DNA of 64,000 bases from Archangium primigenium. Its GTDB lineage: Bacteria; Myxococcota; Myxococcia; Myxococcales; Myxococcaceae. The notes under the pieces were generated by a model. The model did not search any database. It was not told the DNA's origin and saw only the letters and a program-made list of their open reading frames with translations. The stretch lies in the NCBI RefSeq assembly GCF_016904885.1, contig NZ_JADWYI010000001.1:682001-746000 (forward strand). Direction: 5' to 3'. Below, in pieces: positions 1 through 8,336 of the stretch. A program made the translations under genes and the position numbers. The first letter of the stretch is position 1. Every line of letters begins with the position of its first letter.

Positions 1-1
1 G

Positions 2-1084
2 CTGGTGGCCGGGGTGGCGCACGAGCTGAACAACCCGCTCGCCTACGTGATGGCCAACCTGGACTACGCCCGGGACGAACTGCGCGCGGTGCCGGCGCCC
101 GGGACGGAGGGGCTCGCCGAGGCGCTCGACGAGGCGCGCGAGGGCGCCGAGCGCATGCGCACCATCGTGCGGGACCTGAAGCTCTTCAGCCGCAAGGACG
201 ACGAGCACCTGGAGTGGGTGGAGGTGACGCGGGCGCTCGACTCGGCGGCGGCCATGGCGTGGAACGAGGTGCGCCACCGGGCGCGGCTGGTGAAGGACTA
301 CCAGTCCCTGCCGGCGGTGTACGCGAACGAGGCCCGGCTCGGGCAGGTGTTCCTCAACCTCGTCGTCAACGCGGCGCAGGCCATTCCCGAGGGCGCGGCG
401 GAGCGCAACGAGATCCGCCTGAGCACCCGGGTGGACGAGTCGGGCCGGGTGGTGATCGAGGTGCGGGACACGGGCCAGGGGATTCCCGAGGAGGTGCGTG
501 CCCGGGTGCTCGAGCCCTTCTTCACCACCAAGCCGCTGGGACTGGGCACGGGGCTGGGGTTGCCCATCTGCCAGGACATCATCACGCGGCTCGGGGGGAC
601 CTTGTCCTTCGAGAGCGAGGTGGGGGTGGGCACGGTGTTCCGGGTGGTGCTCGCGGCGCCCGAGCCGCCCCAGCGCGAGGACGTGCGGCGCAGCGAGCGC
701 GAGGCCCCGGCGCGGCGGCGGGGCCACCTGGTGGTGGTGGACGACGAGCCGCGGGTGCTCGCGGCGCTGCAGCGCACGCTGGGCTCGGAGCACGACGTGA
801 CGGGCTTCACCCGCGCGGAGGCGGCGCTGGCGTGGCTGGAGCGGGGACAGCCGTGGGATTTGCTCCTGTGTGACGTGATGATGCCGGAGATGACGGGCAT
901 CGAGCTGCACGAGACCCTGGTGCAACGGATGCCCGAGCGGGCCGGGCACATGGTCTTCGTGACGGGGGGCGCGTTCACCAAGCGGGCGCGCGCGTACCTG
1001 GAGCGGGTGGACCTGCCGCGTCTGGAGAAGCCCTTCGATCTCCAGGCGCTCCGGGCCATGCTGGACGCGCGACTTCAGACGTGA
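2..1084 (+). CDS. Hybrid sensor histidine kinase, 3' part (kinase core plus receiver domain)
   Basis: The gene is cut by the left window edge; the reading frame is open from base 2. The visible part starts in the dimerisation/phosphoacceptor helix with a GVAHELNNPL H-box (His about 6 residues in). It continues through an N-box (NLVVNAAQAIPEG), G1 box (DTGQGIPEE) and G2 box (GLGTGLGLPI), so the ATPase domain looks complete. After a short basic linker comes a CheY-like receiver: acidic pair in VVVDDEP, phosphoacceptor Asp in LLCDVMMPEMTG, Thr in FVTGG and Lys in LEKPFD. The family autophosphorylates on His and passes phosphate to its own receiver Asp or another receiver. The sensory N-terminus is outside the window, so the stimulus cannot be guessed. 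The gene ends with TGA just before the convergent DnaJ-like gene. Confidence 0.93.
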   Translation: MVAGVAHELNNPLAYVMANLDYARDELRAVPAPGTEGLAEALDEAREGAERMRTIVRDLKLFSRKDDEHLEWVEVTRALDSAAAMAWNEVRHRARLVKDYQSLPAVYANEARLGQVFLNLVVNAAQAIPEGAAERNEIRLSTRVDESGRVVIEVRDTGQGIPEEVRARVLEPFFTTKPLGLGTGLGLPICQDIITRLGGTLSFESEVGVGTVFRVVLAAPEPPQREDVRRSEREAPARRRGHLVVVDDEPRVLAALQRTLGSEHDVTGFTRAEAALAWLERGQPWDLLLCDVMMPEMTGIELHETLVQRMPERAGHMVFVTGGAFTKRARAYLERVDLPRLEKPFDLQALRAMLDARLQT

Positions 1085-1096
1085 GGCGAGGGTGGC

Positions 1097-1543
1097 TCAC
1101 GAGGGGCGGAAGCGGCCATCCGGCCCCCGGTTTCGTTCCACGTTTGGATCCCACGTGGTGTTGCTCGCCTGAGACATCTTGTGCCAAGCGAAGGCAGCGA
1201 TACCCAGACCGAAGAGGACTCCCCAGAAGTTATCTTCCTTGGACGCGGTGGGCGTGGACGCGGTGGGGGATGGGGGGGGCGGGGGGGCGGAGGCTTGTGC
1301 TTCTTCCGCCGCCGCACGTTGTTTCTGCCACGTTTGCTTGAGCAGCTCCATATCGTACCGCTTCCGTTGGGTTTGATCGCCCAGGATTTCATAGGCGGCG
1401 GAGATGGCCTTGAACTGCTCTTCCTTAACGGAATCCCCTGGATGGTGATCCGGATGGGTGGCGAGGGCGAGCCGATGAAAAGCCTTCTTGATCTCATCGG
1501 CGGTCGCGTCTTGGGCGATGCCGAGCGTTTGATAGTGAGTCAT
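1097..1543 (-). CDS. J-domain (DnaJ-like) protein with hydrophobic C-terminal segment
   Basis: The first 65 or so residues form a J domain: THYQTLGIAQDATADEIKKA, then the HPD motif (ATHPDHHPG) that stimulates DnaK-type ATPases, then YEILGD. A Gln/Ala-rich helix and a Pro/Ser/Thr linker follow. Next is a short hydrophobic stretch (FWGVLFGLGIAAFAW) that may associate with the membrane, and a polar tail. There is no Gly/Phe or zinc-finger region, so this is a type III J protein, a specialised DnaK recruiter rather than a general DnaJ. The ATG at 1543 is preferred over an in-frame start 21 bases upstream because AAGGAA lies just before it and the J domain begins at once. It lies 33 bp downstream of the 122-residue membrane protein gene on the same strand, so the two may be co-transcribed. 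Confidence 0.85.
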   Translation of the reverse strand: MTHYQTLGIAQDATADEIKKAFHRLALATHPDHHPGDSVKEEQFKAISAAYEILGDQTQRKRYDMELLKQTWQKQRAAAEEAQASAPPPPPSPTASTPTASKEDNFWGVLFGLGIAAFAWHKMSQASNTTWDPNVERNRGPDGRFRPS

Positions 1544-1576
1544 AGGTCGTTCCTTTAGGGTCAATGGATGTGATGC

Positions 1577-1945
1577 TTAGTCGTTGTCGTTCGAGGACAG
1601 CAGCCACGTGCCAACGGCGATGGCCAAAGCAGAGCCCCAGAGCACGGGTGTCTCGAAAAAATGTTCGATGGGGTGACGGCGTGGGTCCCATTCGTCCCAG
1701 TGGATGAAGGCGCGCGTGCCATCGATTCTCAGGTGGTAGCAGCCATTGCTCCGCGGCTTGCGGTAGTGCCGACCAGATCCGATTCCGAAATGAACTTGGT
1801 ATCGGTCGTCTTCGAGCAGCCAGTGAGCCTCAGTGAGGCTGATTTCGAGCTCCTCCTGCCGAGCGAGCATGCTGACGCGTTGCTCCGCAGACGGAGAAGA
1901 GGGCGCGGGATTATTCCAAAATGGGTACGTGTAGGCGTCGTTCAT
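1577..1945 (-). CDS. Hypothetical protein with C-terminal membrane anchor
   Basis: The 122-residue protein is not recognised. The N-terminal two thirds are soluble and rich in aromatic and charged residues, including a YHLRIDGTRAFIHWDEWDP stretch that looks like a small beta-rich fold. Residues about 98-118 form one hydrophobic helix (VLWGSALAIAVGTWLL) followed by a short acidic tail, so it is probably tail-anchored. It sits directly upstream of the J-domain gene and diverges from the XRE regulator at 2086. All three encode a hydrophobic segment, which hints at a shared membrane-linked role; that is inference only. Confidence 0.7.
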   Translation of the reverse strand: MNDAYTYPFWNNPAPSSPSAEQRVSMLARQEELEISLTEAHWLLEDDRYQVHFGIGSGRHYRKPRSNGCYHLRIDGTRAFIHWDEWDPRRHPIEHFFETPVLWGSALAIAVGTWLLSSNDND

Positions 1946-2085
1946 GGTGGAGCGGCATACTGAACTTAAGTCACGTACCTGTCAACGACCTAAATCTGCA
2001 TATTATGCGGGAATGGGTGGACAATGTAGTATCTTTCCCGCAATTTGGATGAGTGCACCCCATGTTATGCTGCGCGAGGTGAGCC

Positions 2086-2613
2086 ATGCCCCCTGAACAA
2101 GCGAAGAAGCCAAGCGAATCAGAGGTTTACGCACTGGTCGTTGGGAAGATCATCGCCACACTGCGGGCCCAGAAGGAGTGGTCGCAAGAAGACTTGGCGC
2201 GACGTGTGGGTCTGACGCAGTCGACGCTGTCGCGTATCGAGCGGGGGCAAGCGCACCCAGATCCTTTCACCTTCAAGAAATTTGCCGAGGTGTTCGGGAT
2301 GGGAGTGGAGGAGTTCCACGCTCGGGTGAATGAGGCGATGGAGGCGACCAAGCGAGCCACCCAGGGGGCCACCAAGCGGACTTCCGATGCTTCTCCCTGG
2401 TGGGAAGTGGCTATTGGAATCGCCGGAATTGTAGGACTGGTGGGGCTGGTGTCGTTCGCCGTGGCGGCCATCCTTGAGGAACAGAAGCCAGACGAGCCGG
2501 AAGAACCGGAAGCGTCGCCGCCCGGTTCTTCTTCGCAGTCGCCCGATCCGAGGTCGCCGGGAGGTGCCGGTGCTTCTGAAGCGGGTCCCTCTGCACGTCA
2601 GCGTTCTTCTTGA
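2086..2613 (+). CDS. XRE-family transcriptional regulator with transmembrane anchor
   Basis: Residues about 15-75 form a Cro/C1-type helix-turn-helix (KEWSQEDLARRVGLTQSTLSR, then IERGQAHPDP), which binds operator DNA. Residues about 105-130 are strongly hydrophobic (AIGIAGIVGLVGLVSFAVAAIL), followed by a Glu/Pro then Ser/Gly-rich tail. The protein is therefore predicted to be held in the inner membrane with the DNA-binding domain in the cytoplasm. GAGGTGAGCC directly precedes the ATG. The 3' end overlaps the convergent gene 2598-3128 by 16 bases. The base composition of the 140 bp upstream is lower in GC than its surroundings, as expected for a divergent promoter shared with the gene at 1577-1945. 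Confidence 0.85.
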   Translation: MPPEQAKKPSESEVYALVVGKIIATLRAQKEWSQEDLARRVGLTQSTLSRIERGQAHPDPFTFKKFAEVFGMGVEEFHARVNEAMEATKRATQGATKRTSDASPWWEVAIGIAGIVGLVGLVSFAVAAILEEQKPDEPEEPEASPPGSSSQSPDPRSPGGAGASEAGPSARQRSS

Positions 2614-3128
2614 CGTTCCCTAACCCAGTGGAGAGGGGCCATTTTCGCGAAGGCGCGAGCTTCAGCGATCAGTTGGGAGTTTGGGAAGACGCACAGGGCA
2701 CGTTGGGCGACACCGATGGCCTCCTCGGTCTTGTCCTGTTCTCCCAGGGCTTCGATCAAGCCCGACCAGGAGTCCTCCAGGAGTTCGAGGGTTCGCTGGC
2801 TCGCCTCGCGGTAGAGGGCCTCGGCGCGCTCGGGAGCGGCCCGCACGACGCTCATGAAGCGCGCCAATCCCATGAGGGCCTCGGGCGACCTGTCCGACAA
2901 CTCGACGGCCTCTTGGAGCATGCGCTCGATACGAGCGAAGGCGGCATCCGTCTGTTCGGCGTCTTCACCGCTCCACAGCTCGGCCCGACTCGCCAACAGC
3001 AGCGCGGGGACGAACGCGGGACATCGGGCACGAAGTTCTTCGAGCAATTGCAGTTGTCGGGGGCTTCCTAATTCCAGGCCTTTTGCCTCGGCCATCAATT
3101 GCTGGAGTTCATGGGGACTGGAGTGCAT
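2598..3128 (-). CDS. TPR-like repeat protein
   Basis: The 176-residue protein is almost entirely helical. It has repeated Ala/Leu/Glu helices in pairs of about 34 residues (for example AFARIERMLQEAVELSDRSP followed by EALMGLARFMSV), typical of tetratricopeptide or SEL1-like solenoids that mediate protein-protein contacts. There is no signal peptide or membrane segment, so it is cytoplasmic. It reads toward the XRE regulator and overlaps its last 16 bases tail to tail. Its partner is unknown. Confidence 0.7.
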   Translation of the reverse strand: MHSSPHELQQLMAEAKGLELGSPRQLQLLEELRARCPAFVPALLLASRAELWSGEDAEQTDAAFARIERMLQEAVELSDRSPEALMGLARFMSVVRAAPERAEALYREASQRTLELLEDSWSGLIEALGEQDKTEEAIGVAQRALCVFPNSQLIAEARAFAKMAPLHWVRERQEER

Positions 3129-3151
3129 GGCGCCTCTTGGGTTGTCTGTGT

Positions 3152-4066
3152 TTATCGGTGTGTGGACGACGGACGAGCTTCGGCGCGCCGGAGGGTGTCA
3201 ATAATGAACCGCTTGAGCGCCCGGGCCGCCGCGGTGAGGTATTCCTCTCCTCGGTGCACGAGGGCCACCTGACGTCTCGGACCCCCCTTGCTCAGGGCCA
3301 CCACGTCGAAGCCTCGCGCCGCGTGCTCCTTCGCCATCAACGCGGGCAGGAGCGCCACCCCCAATCCCTGCTCCACCATTCGCCGCATGCCCTCCGCGCT
3401 GTCGATCTCCACCGCGATCCGGGGATGGATTCCGCTCGCCTCGCTCGCCGCCTCCAGCGCCGCCGCCCCCGTCATGCGCGGCATCACCACCCACGTCTCC
3501 GCCAGGGCCTCCGTCAGCGCCACCGGTCGGCCCAGCCGTGACAGCGCATGGCCTTTCGGCACCGCCAGCACGAAGTCCTCCTCCCACAGCTTCTGCGACA
3601 CGAGCTCCACCCGCCGCAGCGGCAGGGCCACGATGCACAGGTCCAGCTCGCCCCCCGCCACCCGCGTCTCGAGCGTGTCATGCGGGCCCTCGCTCAGCTT
3701 GAGCCGCACGTCCGGGTAGCGCTGTTTGAAGTCCCGCGCGAGCTCCGGCAGCACCGACGCGCTCACCGTGCGCAGCGTCCCGAGCGCCACCGACCCCTCG
3801 GGTGTCGTCGTCAGCTCCCCGAGCTGCGCCGCGCCCACCGCCAGCGCGTCCAGCGCCCCTCGCGCGTGCGGCAGGAAGCGCTCCCCCGCCTCCGTCAGCA
3901 CCGTGCCCCCTTGCGTCCGGACGAGCAGGCGCACGCCCAGCTCCTCCTCCAGGGCCTGGAGCTGGCGCGTGAGTCCGGACTGCGACACCCCGAGCTGTTT
4001 CGCCGCCACCGTGAGCCGACCCTCCCGGGCCACCTGGACGAAGGCGCGTAGCTGTTCCGTGTTCAT
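3152..4066 (-). CDS. LysR-family transcriptional regulator
   Basis: At 304 residues this is the standard LysR length. The N-terminus is a winged helix-turn-helix (MNTEQLRAFVQVAREGRLTV, then AAKQLGVSQSGLTRQLQALE) followed by the linker helix. Residues about 90-295 are the two-lobed periplasmic-binding-protein-like effector domain that senses an unknown small molecule. It is transcribed divergently from the MFS exporter at 4139 with only 72 bp between start codons. That is the classic layout in which a LysR protein represses itself and activates the divergent transporter when the substrate is present. A matching palindrome lies at 4096-4110. Confidence 0.93.
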   Translation of the reverse strand: MNTEQLRAFVQVAREGRLTVAAKQLGVSQSGLTRQLQALEEELGVRLLVRTQGGTVLTEAGERFLPHARGALDALAVGAAQLGELTTTPEGSVALGTLRTVSASVLPELARDFKQRYPDVRLKLSEGPHDTLETRVAGGELDLCIVALPLRRVELVSQKLWEEDFVLAVPKGHALSRLGRPVALTEALAETWVVMPRMTGAAALEAASEASGIHPRIAVEIDSAEGMRRMVEQGLGVALLPALMAKEHAARGFDVVALSKGGPRRQVALVHRGEEYLTAAARALKRFIIDTLRRAEARPSSTHR

Positions 4067-4095
4067 GCGGTTTGTGCATGGAGTCTATGCGCGGG

Positions 4096-4110
4096 ATGCG
4101 TCTTTCGCAT
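4096..4110. promoter_or_regulatory. Candidate LysR box (T-N11-A palindrome) between regulator and exporter
   Basis: The 15 bases are a perfect interrupted palindrome, ATGCG-TCTTT-CGCAT, containing the T-N11-A pattern typical of LysR recognition boxes. It sits in the 72-bp gap between the divergent lysR-type and MFS genes. A second, looser GCAT/ATGC inverted repeat lies just beside it at 4076-4090. The position fits autoregulation plus control of the exporter; binding is inferred. Confidence 0.5.
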
Positions 4111-4138
4111 GGCGGGCGATCCGTTATTTCTAAAGGCC

Positions 4139-5509
4139 ATGGATGCGAGTCTTTCGGAAGCCGCCCCCGCCGCCCCTCCGGGTCTGGCCCGGCGCGTGGC
4201 CACCGGCGCGGTGCTCCTGGCCCTGGTGGTCACCGCCTTCGAGGCCACCGTCGTCACCAGCGCCATGCCCACCCTCACGCGCGAGCTGGGCGGACAGCAC
4301 CTCTACTCGTGGGTCTTCTCCGCCTACCTCTTCGCCTCCACGGTGGGCATGCTCCTGTTCGGCAAGCTCGCCGACCACCTGGGCCGCAAGCCCATCTTCA
4401 CCCTGGGCATGGGCCTGTTCCTCCTCGGCTCCGTGCTCTGTGGCGCCGCCCCGAGCGTGCCCGCCCTCATCGCCTTCCGGGTCCTCCAGGGGCTCGGCGC
4501 CGGGGCGCTCCAGCCCACCACCATGACCATCAGCGCGGACCTCTACTCCCTGCGCGAGCGCGCCTCCATCCAGGGCCTGTTCACCGCGGCCTGGGGCGGC
4601 GCCAACGTCGTGGGCCCCCTCATCGGCGGCTGGCTCGTCATGCACGCCTCCTGGCGCTGGGTCTTCCTCGTCAACGTGCCCGTGGGCCTGCTCGCCCTGG
4701 TGCTCCTGCACCTGTCCTTCAAGGATCCCGTGCGCCCCGCCACCCGGGTGGACCTGGTGGGCCCGGCGCTCGTGGGCACCTCGCTCGCCCTGCTCCTCTT
4801 CGCCCTGGAGGGCAACGCGGGCGCGTGGCGGCCCCTGTTCGCGCTCGCCGCGCTCGCGGGCGGCGTGCTCGTCCTGCGCCAGCAGCGCGCCTCCGCCGCC
4901 CCGCTCATCCCCCTGGACCTGCTGGAGGATCGCACCGTGCGCTCGGGCCTGTTCGGCGGACTGCTCGCCGGCGGCCTGCTCTACGCCACCACCGCCTTCG
5001 TCCCCCTGTGGATGACCGAGCGCGGCGGCCACAGCCCCCTCATGGCGGGGCTCGCCCTGGTGCCGCTGCTCGGGGGCTGGGCGTGTGGCTCCACCTTCGG
5101 GGTGCGGGTGTTCGCCCGGGGCGGCCTCCGGGCGAGCGCCGGCGGCGGCTTCTCGCTCGCCTTCCTGGGCACGGTGCTCTTCACCCTCGGCGTTGCCCGG
5201 GGCTGGGACGTGCCCGCCCTCTTCGCGAGCCTGGCGCTGCTGGGCATGGGGCTCGGGCCGGCCGCCTCCACGTCCATCGTGGGCCCCCAGACGCGCGCGC
5301 CCTGGCAGCACCGGGGCATGGTGACGAGCGCCGTGTACGCCTCGCGCATGCTCGGGGGCTCCTTCACCATCGCCCTCGTGGACCTGCTGCCCGGGGGCTT
5401 TCCCGCGCGCTTCGCCTTCATCGCCCTGCTCGCGGGCACCGCCGCGCTGGTGCTGTGCACGTGGGCTCCCGGCCGCGTCGAGCCCCAGGCCTCGCCCGCG
5501 CGCGCCTGA
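4139..5509 (+). CDS. MFS multidrug exporter, DHA2 (14-helix) type
   Basis: The protein is about 456 residues with many evenly spaced hydrophobic helices. The family motif after helix 2 is present (GKLADHLGRKPIF), as is the antiporter motif of proton-driven efflux pumps near helix 5 (GLGAGALQPT, then GGANVVGPLIGGWL). Length and helix density fit the EmrB/QacA-like DHA2 group, which exports drugs or toxic metabolites in exchange for protons across the inner membrane. The ATG at 4139 is chosen because upstream in-frame codons run into the regulatory palindrome. It diverges from the LysR gene, which probably controls it. Confidence 0.88.
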   Translation: MDASLSEAAPAAPPGLARRVATGAVLLALVVTAFEATVVTSAMPTLTRELGGQHLYSWVFSAYLFASTVGMLLFGKLADHLGRKPIFTLGMGLFLLGSVLCGAAPSVPALIAFRVLQGLGAGALQPTTMTISADLYSLRERASIQGLFTAAWGGANVVGPLIGGWLVMHASWRWVFLVNVPVGLLALVLLHLSFKDPVRPATRVDLVGPALVGTSLALLLFALEGNAGAWRPLFALAALAGGVLVLRQQRASAAPLIPLDLLEDRTVRSGLFGGLLAGGLLYATTAFVPLWMTERGGHSPLMAGLALVPLLGGWACGSTFGVRVFARGGLRASAGGGFSLAFLGTVLFTLGVARGWDVPALFASLALLGMGLGPAASTSIVGPQTRAPWQHRGMVTSAVYASRMLGGSFTIALVDLLPGGFPARFAFIALLAGTAALVLCTWAPGRVEPQASPARA

Positions 5510-5605
5510 GTGCTCCCACCCGGGGTGTGCCTCCGGCCCGCCCGGGTTTCCAGGCACAAAGGCTTTGTTCACTCAGGGGGCAAGACGGGCCATGATGCGC
5601 GCCCT

Positions 5606-6490
5606 ATGGGAAGGACGCGTCATCCATCCACGTGGCTCCTGGCCCCCCTGGCCGTGCTGGGGGCGTGGCTCGGGAGCCCGTCCGCGCGCGCCGAGTCGCC
5701 TCCCACACCGGAGACGCCCCTCACCCAGTGCGGCGACAAGCAGGTGGGCCCGGGGGCGGACCAGCTCCAGCCGCTCGGCCAGGGCTTCTACGCGGACGGC
5801 GCGCGGGTGTGGCGCGGCTGCACCCCCCTGCTCCACCGGCCCCTGAAGAACCGGCCCCCCCTGCCCTTCGCCACCGACACCTTCAAGCCGCTCGGCTGCG
5901 GCTTCGTGCGCTCCTCCACGGGCATCTACTGGGACAAGCCCCTGGATGATCAGGACACGGTGGACGGCGCCGACGTGCTCACGCGCCTGGACCTGGTGGA
6001 CGCGGCGACCTTCGAGGTGGACGCGGACTGCCGGCCGCGCGACGCCCGCTTCCTCTACCTCAACCACACCGCGAAGCCCGCGCTGCCCTCCTTCGTGGCC
6101 GTGCCCCGGGGCTCGGGCCAGGGGTACGACGAGCTGGGGTGTGGCTTCGTGCGCACCGAGGGCCGCGTCTACTTCGGCGTGCTGCTGGTGGAGGGGGCCC
6201 AGGCGCCCGCCTTCACCTCGGTCCAGGGGCGGCTGCCCGCCGAGGAGTGTGGCGAGGGCCTGTACGGCAAGGACAGGCAGCGCGTGTGGTGGCGGCAGTA
6301 CCTGGTGAAGGGCGCGCCCGCGCGGCTCTTCCGGGTGCCCAAGGAGGAGAACCCGGGGGCCCGGGTGGGGTGTGTGGGCCGACGCTCGTTCCAGCTCGCC
6401 ATCGCCGACAGGAAGCCCAACCCCGTGTGCCAGCCGGTGAAGAAGAAGAAGCCCGCCCGCCCGGTGAGGGAGAAGAAGGCCCGGCGGTGA
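5606..6490 (+). CDS. Secreted protein with DKNYY-like repeats
   Basis: The ATG at 5606 begins a clear Sec signal peptide (basic start, then WLLAPLAVLGAWLGSPSARA), so the protein leaves the cytoplasm; an upstream in-frame start would bury it. The mature part has recurring units in which a Gly/Tyr turn is followed by 'V/IYW' and a short acidic loop (GQGFYADGARVWRGC, STGIYWDKP, GRVYFGVLL, YGKDRQRVWW). These resemble DKNYY-family repeats, a beta-rich module of unknown function found in secreted proteins. Several Cys residues could pair in the envelope. The C-terminus is a Lys/Arg/Pro tail. No catalytic motif is visible. Confidence 0.65.
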   Translation: MGRTRHPSTWLLAPLAVLGAWLGSPSARAESPPTPETPLTQCGDKQVGPGADQLQPLGQGFYADGARVWRGCTPLLHRPLKNRPPLPFATDTFKPLGCGFVRSSTGIYWDKPLDDQDTVDGADVLTRLDLVDAATFEVDADCRPRDARFLYLNHTAKPALPSFVAVPRGSGQGYDELGCGFVRTEGRVYFGVLLVEGAQAPAFTSVQGRLPAEECGEGLYGKDRQRVWWRQYLVKGAPARLFRVPKEENPGARVGCVGRRSFQLAIADRKPNPVCQPVKKKKPARPVREKKARR

Positions 6491-6616
6491 ACTTCCGGGC
6501 GGGGAGCGAAATCCCCGCCGATCCCACCGGAATCCCCGCTCTCCCGCGCGCGGGGCCTTGGACGCATGCTCCGCTCAGACCATCGCCCTGCCCCACCGGG
6601 CGGGCCGGAGCTGCCC

Positions 6617-7378
6617 ATGTCCTCGCACGACCATTCCCACGCCCACTCCCACGCGCACGCGCACGCCCACGGGGCCCCCGCGCACGGCGCGTCCTTCCGA
6701 AGCCACTTCGGCGCCGAGCGCGCCGCCCAGTACGACGCCCAGATGAAGCACTGGTTCATCGGAGGGGAGGCCCTGCACGAGGCGACCGCCACGGTGCTCA
6801 CGGCCTTGCTGGCCGGCCGGGACACGGCCTCGCTGCTGTGCGTGGGCGTGGGGACGGGACAGGATCTGATTCCCTACGTGAGGCACGGCGCGCCCGGCTG
6901 GCGCTTCACGGGCGTGGACCCGTCCGCGGACATGCTGGAGGTGGCGCGCACGCGGGTGGCCGACCTGGGCTTGAAGGAGCGCACCCACCTGCACGTGGGC
7001 ACCCTGGACTCGCTGCCCGAGGGCCCCCTGTTCGACGGCGCGGAGATGATCGGCGTGCTGCACCACGTGCCGGACGAGGAGGGCCGGCTGGCGCTGTTGC
7101 GCGAGGTGAAGCGGCGGCTCCAGCCGGGGGCGCCCTTCGTCTTCGGCTGCCGGGTGGGCGTGGATCCCGTGCTCACGGCGGTGGAGGAGCACCGGCTGCG
7201 GTGGGCGGGCGCGCCGATCGAGTTCGGCCGGAACATGGCCGAGGCCTTCGCGCGCCAGAACCTGCCCGAGTCCGAGACGGCCCTCGCGGCGCTGCTCGCG
7301 CGCGCGGGCTTCGAGCCTCCGCGTCAGTTCTTCGCCGCGATGCAGTTCAGGGTGTACCTGACGCGCTCAGCCGCTTGA
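6617..7378 (+). CDS. Class I SAM-dependent methyltransferase with His-rich N-terminus
   Basis: The core (residues about 60-250) is a Rossmann methyltransferase: SAM-binding motif I is LCVGVGTGQDL, the acidic residue closing strand 2 is in GVDPSADML, and motif IV-V is AEMIGVLHHVPDEEGRLALL. The GGAG upstream and the position support the ATG at 6617, whose first 18 residues are a run of alternating His with Ala/Ser (HDHSHAHSHAHAHAHG). Such a tail can bind metal ions and is unusual on a methyltransferase. The substrate is unknown; the fold fits small-molecule methylation. The gene end overlaps the convergent lipoprotein gene by 32 bases. Confidence 0.82.
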   Translation: MSSHDHSHAHSHAHAHAHGAPAHGASFRSHFGAERAAQYDAQMKHWFIGGEALHEATATVLTALLAGRDTASLLCVGVGTGQDLIPYVRHGAPGWRFTGVDPSADMLEVARTRVADLGLKERTHLHVGTLDSLPEGPLFDGAEMIGVLHHVPDEEGRLALLREVKRRLQPGAPFVFGCRVGVDPVLTAVEEHRLRWAGAPIEFGRNMAEAFARQNLPESETALAALLARAGFEPPRQFFAAMQFRVYLTRSAA

Positions 7379-7829
7379 TCCACGCCCCATGGGCGGACGA
7401 ATCAGGGCCCGGTCGAGGGGGGGGCTCCTCGGGAGCGGCGGGCGGGGGTGCCCGGGCGATGACCTCGCCCTGGGGCGTGACGGCATAGACATACCACCAG
7501 TCGAGCACGCGCCCCCGGGGGCCTCCGCACCGGTCGAAACGCTCATCCAGGACAACGTAATAGAGCTGGGGCGTGGGACCGGTGAAGACCGCGACGTCCA
7601 ATCCCTGCTCGGGGCTGGTGCAGCCCCAGAAGAGGCCCGGGTCCGTGTTCTCCCGGAGCATCTCGCGGAGGGCACCCGCGGCCGCGAGCGCGGCCCCCGC
7701 CTCCATGGGAGGCACCAGATTCCGGGTGGAATGCGCGTCGGGCCATTCCACCACGGGCTTGGGGGGCGTGGCCCACAGGAAGCATCCTGGGAGCGCCGCC
7801 GTGAGTAAAAATACGCTGGATGGCTTCAT
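7347..7829 (-). CDS. Lipoprotein, paralogue of the one at 62188-62814
   Basis: The signal peptide ends in a lipobox (AALPGC, Cys about residue 16), so the protein is lipidated and anchored in the envelope. The mature domain has a Gly/Ala helix (MEAGAALAAAGALREML), a CTSPEQGLDVAVF segment, LYYVVLDERFDRCGGPRGRV and a C-terminal VTPQGEV strand. The same string of features occurs in the lipoprotein near 62.7 kb, so the two form a small family. Paired Cys residues could form a disulfide. The Pro-rich tail is encoded antisense to the end of the methyltransferase gene. Function is unknown. Confidence 0.75.
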   Translation of the reverse strand: MKPSSVFLLTAALPGCFLWATPPKPVVEWPDAHSTRNLVPPMEAGAALAAAGALREMLRENTDPGLFWGCTSPEQGLDVAVFTGPTPQLYYVVLDERFDRCGGPRGRVLDWWYVYAVTPQGEVIARAPPPAAPEEPPPRPGPDSSAHGAWIKRLSASGTP

Positions 7830-7842
7830 CTGTGAATACCGG

Positions 7843-8277
7843 TTACAGACGTTTATCTTTTAGCAGGATGTAAAGGAAGTGAGAGGTTTCCTTGGTGCTG
7901 AGACTTTCTCCTCCAGGATTGATGTTTGTTATGGGATTGCGGAATCGACACCTGTGTGCGTAGTCGATCAAATCCCGTTCCAGATCGATGGCGATGTCGG
8001 CTCTGTATGCCTCGTAGAGGACGACCATCTGCTCCCAACCGTTGCGCGTATGCTGCTTGTAACGCAATTTGGGTTCGGTGGTCACACCAACGTAGACACT
8101 GTCCCAGTGGCTTCGGTACCCATCAAGAATCGGCTTGATGTAGTGCATCGCTTCATCGCGGTGAACTGCTTGAATTTTTTCGGTGTACAATGGGTGCTCT
8201 ATGTGTGGTTGTGTGGAGCGTCCACTTAGGGTTTCTGGGTTTGCTCGGTCGCTGAGAGACATGACCTTGCGAGCCAT
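7843..8277 (-). CDS. Small GIY-YIG-like domain protein
   Basis: The central segment VYVGVTTEPKLRYKQHTRNG matches the second half of the GIY-YIG nuclease core (YxG, then a conserved Arg and a His). A later Glu (DLERDLID) and Asn (NINPGG) fall where the family keeps its metal-binding Glu and Asn. The first tripeptide of the signature is weak: there is only VYVG after HWDS. It may be a nuclease or a degenerate relative. It is 144 residues from the ATG at 8277, with other starts 9 bases upstream or 15 downstream. Composition is less GC-rich than its neighbours, which suggests acquisition by transfer. Confidence 0.55.
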   Translation of the reverse strand: MARKVMSLSDRANPETLSGRSTQPHIEHPLYTEKIQAVHRDEAMHYIKPILDGYRSHWDSVYVGVTTEPKLRYKQHTRNGWEQMVVLYEAYRADIAIDLERDLIDYAHRCRFRNPITNINPGGESLSTKETSHFLYILLKDKRL

Positions 8278-8336
8278 TGGGTACACGTCCCCGGCGATTA
8301 ACCGATAACATCACGGAGTCAAGTTGGGCAAGAGGG

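Noticed and set aside
4130-5572. A 480-codon minus-strand frame opposite the MFS exporter
   Set aside because: Composed of Gly/Glu/His runs; the plus strand encodes clear membrane helices with MFS motifs.
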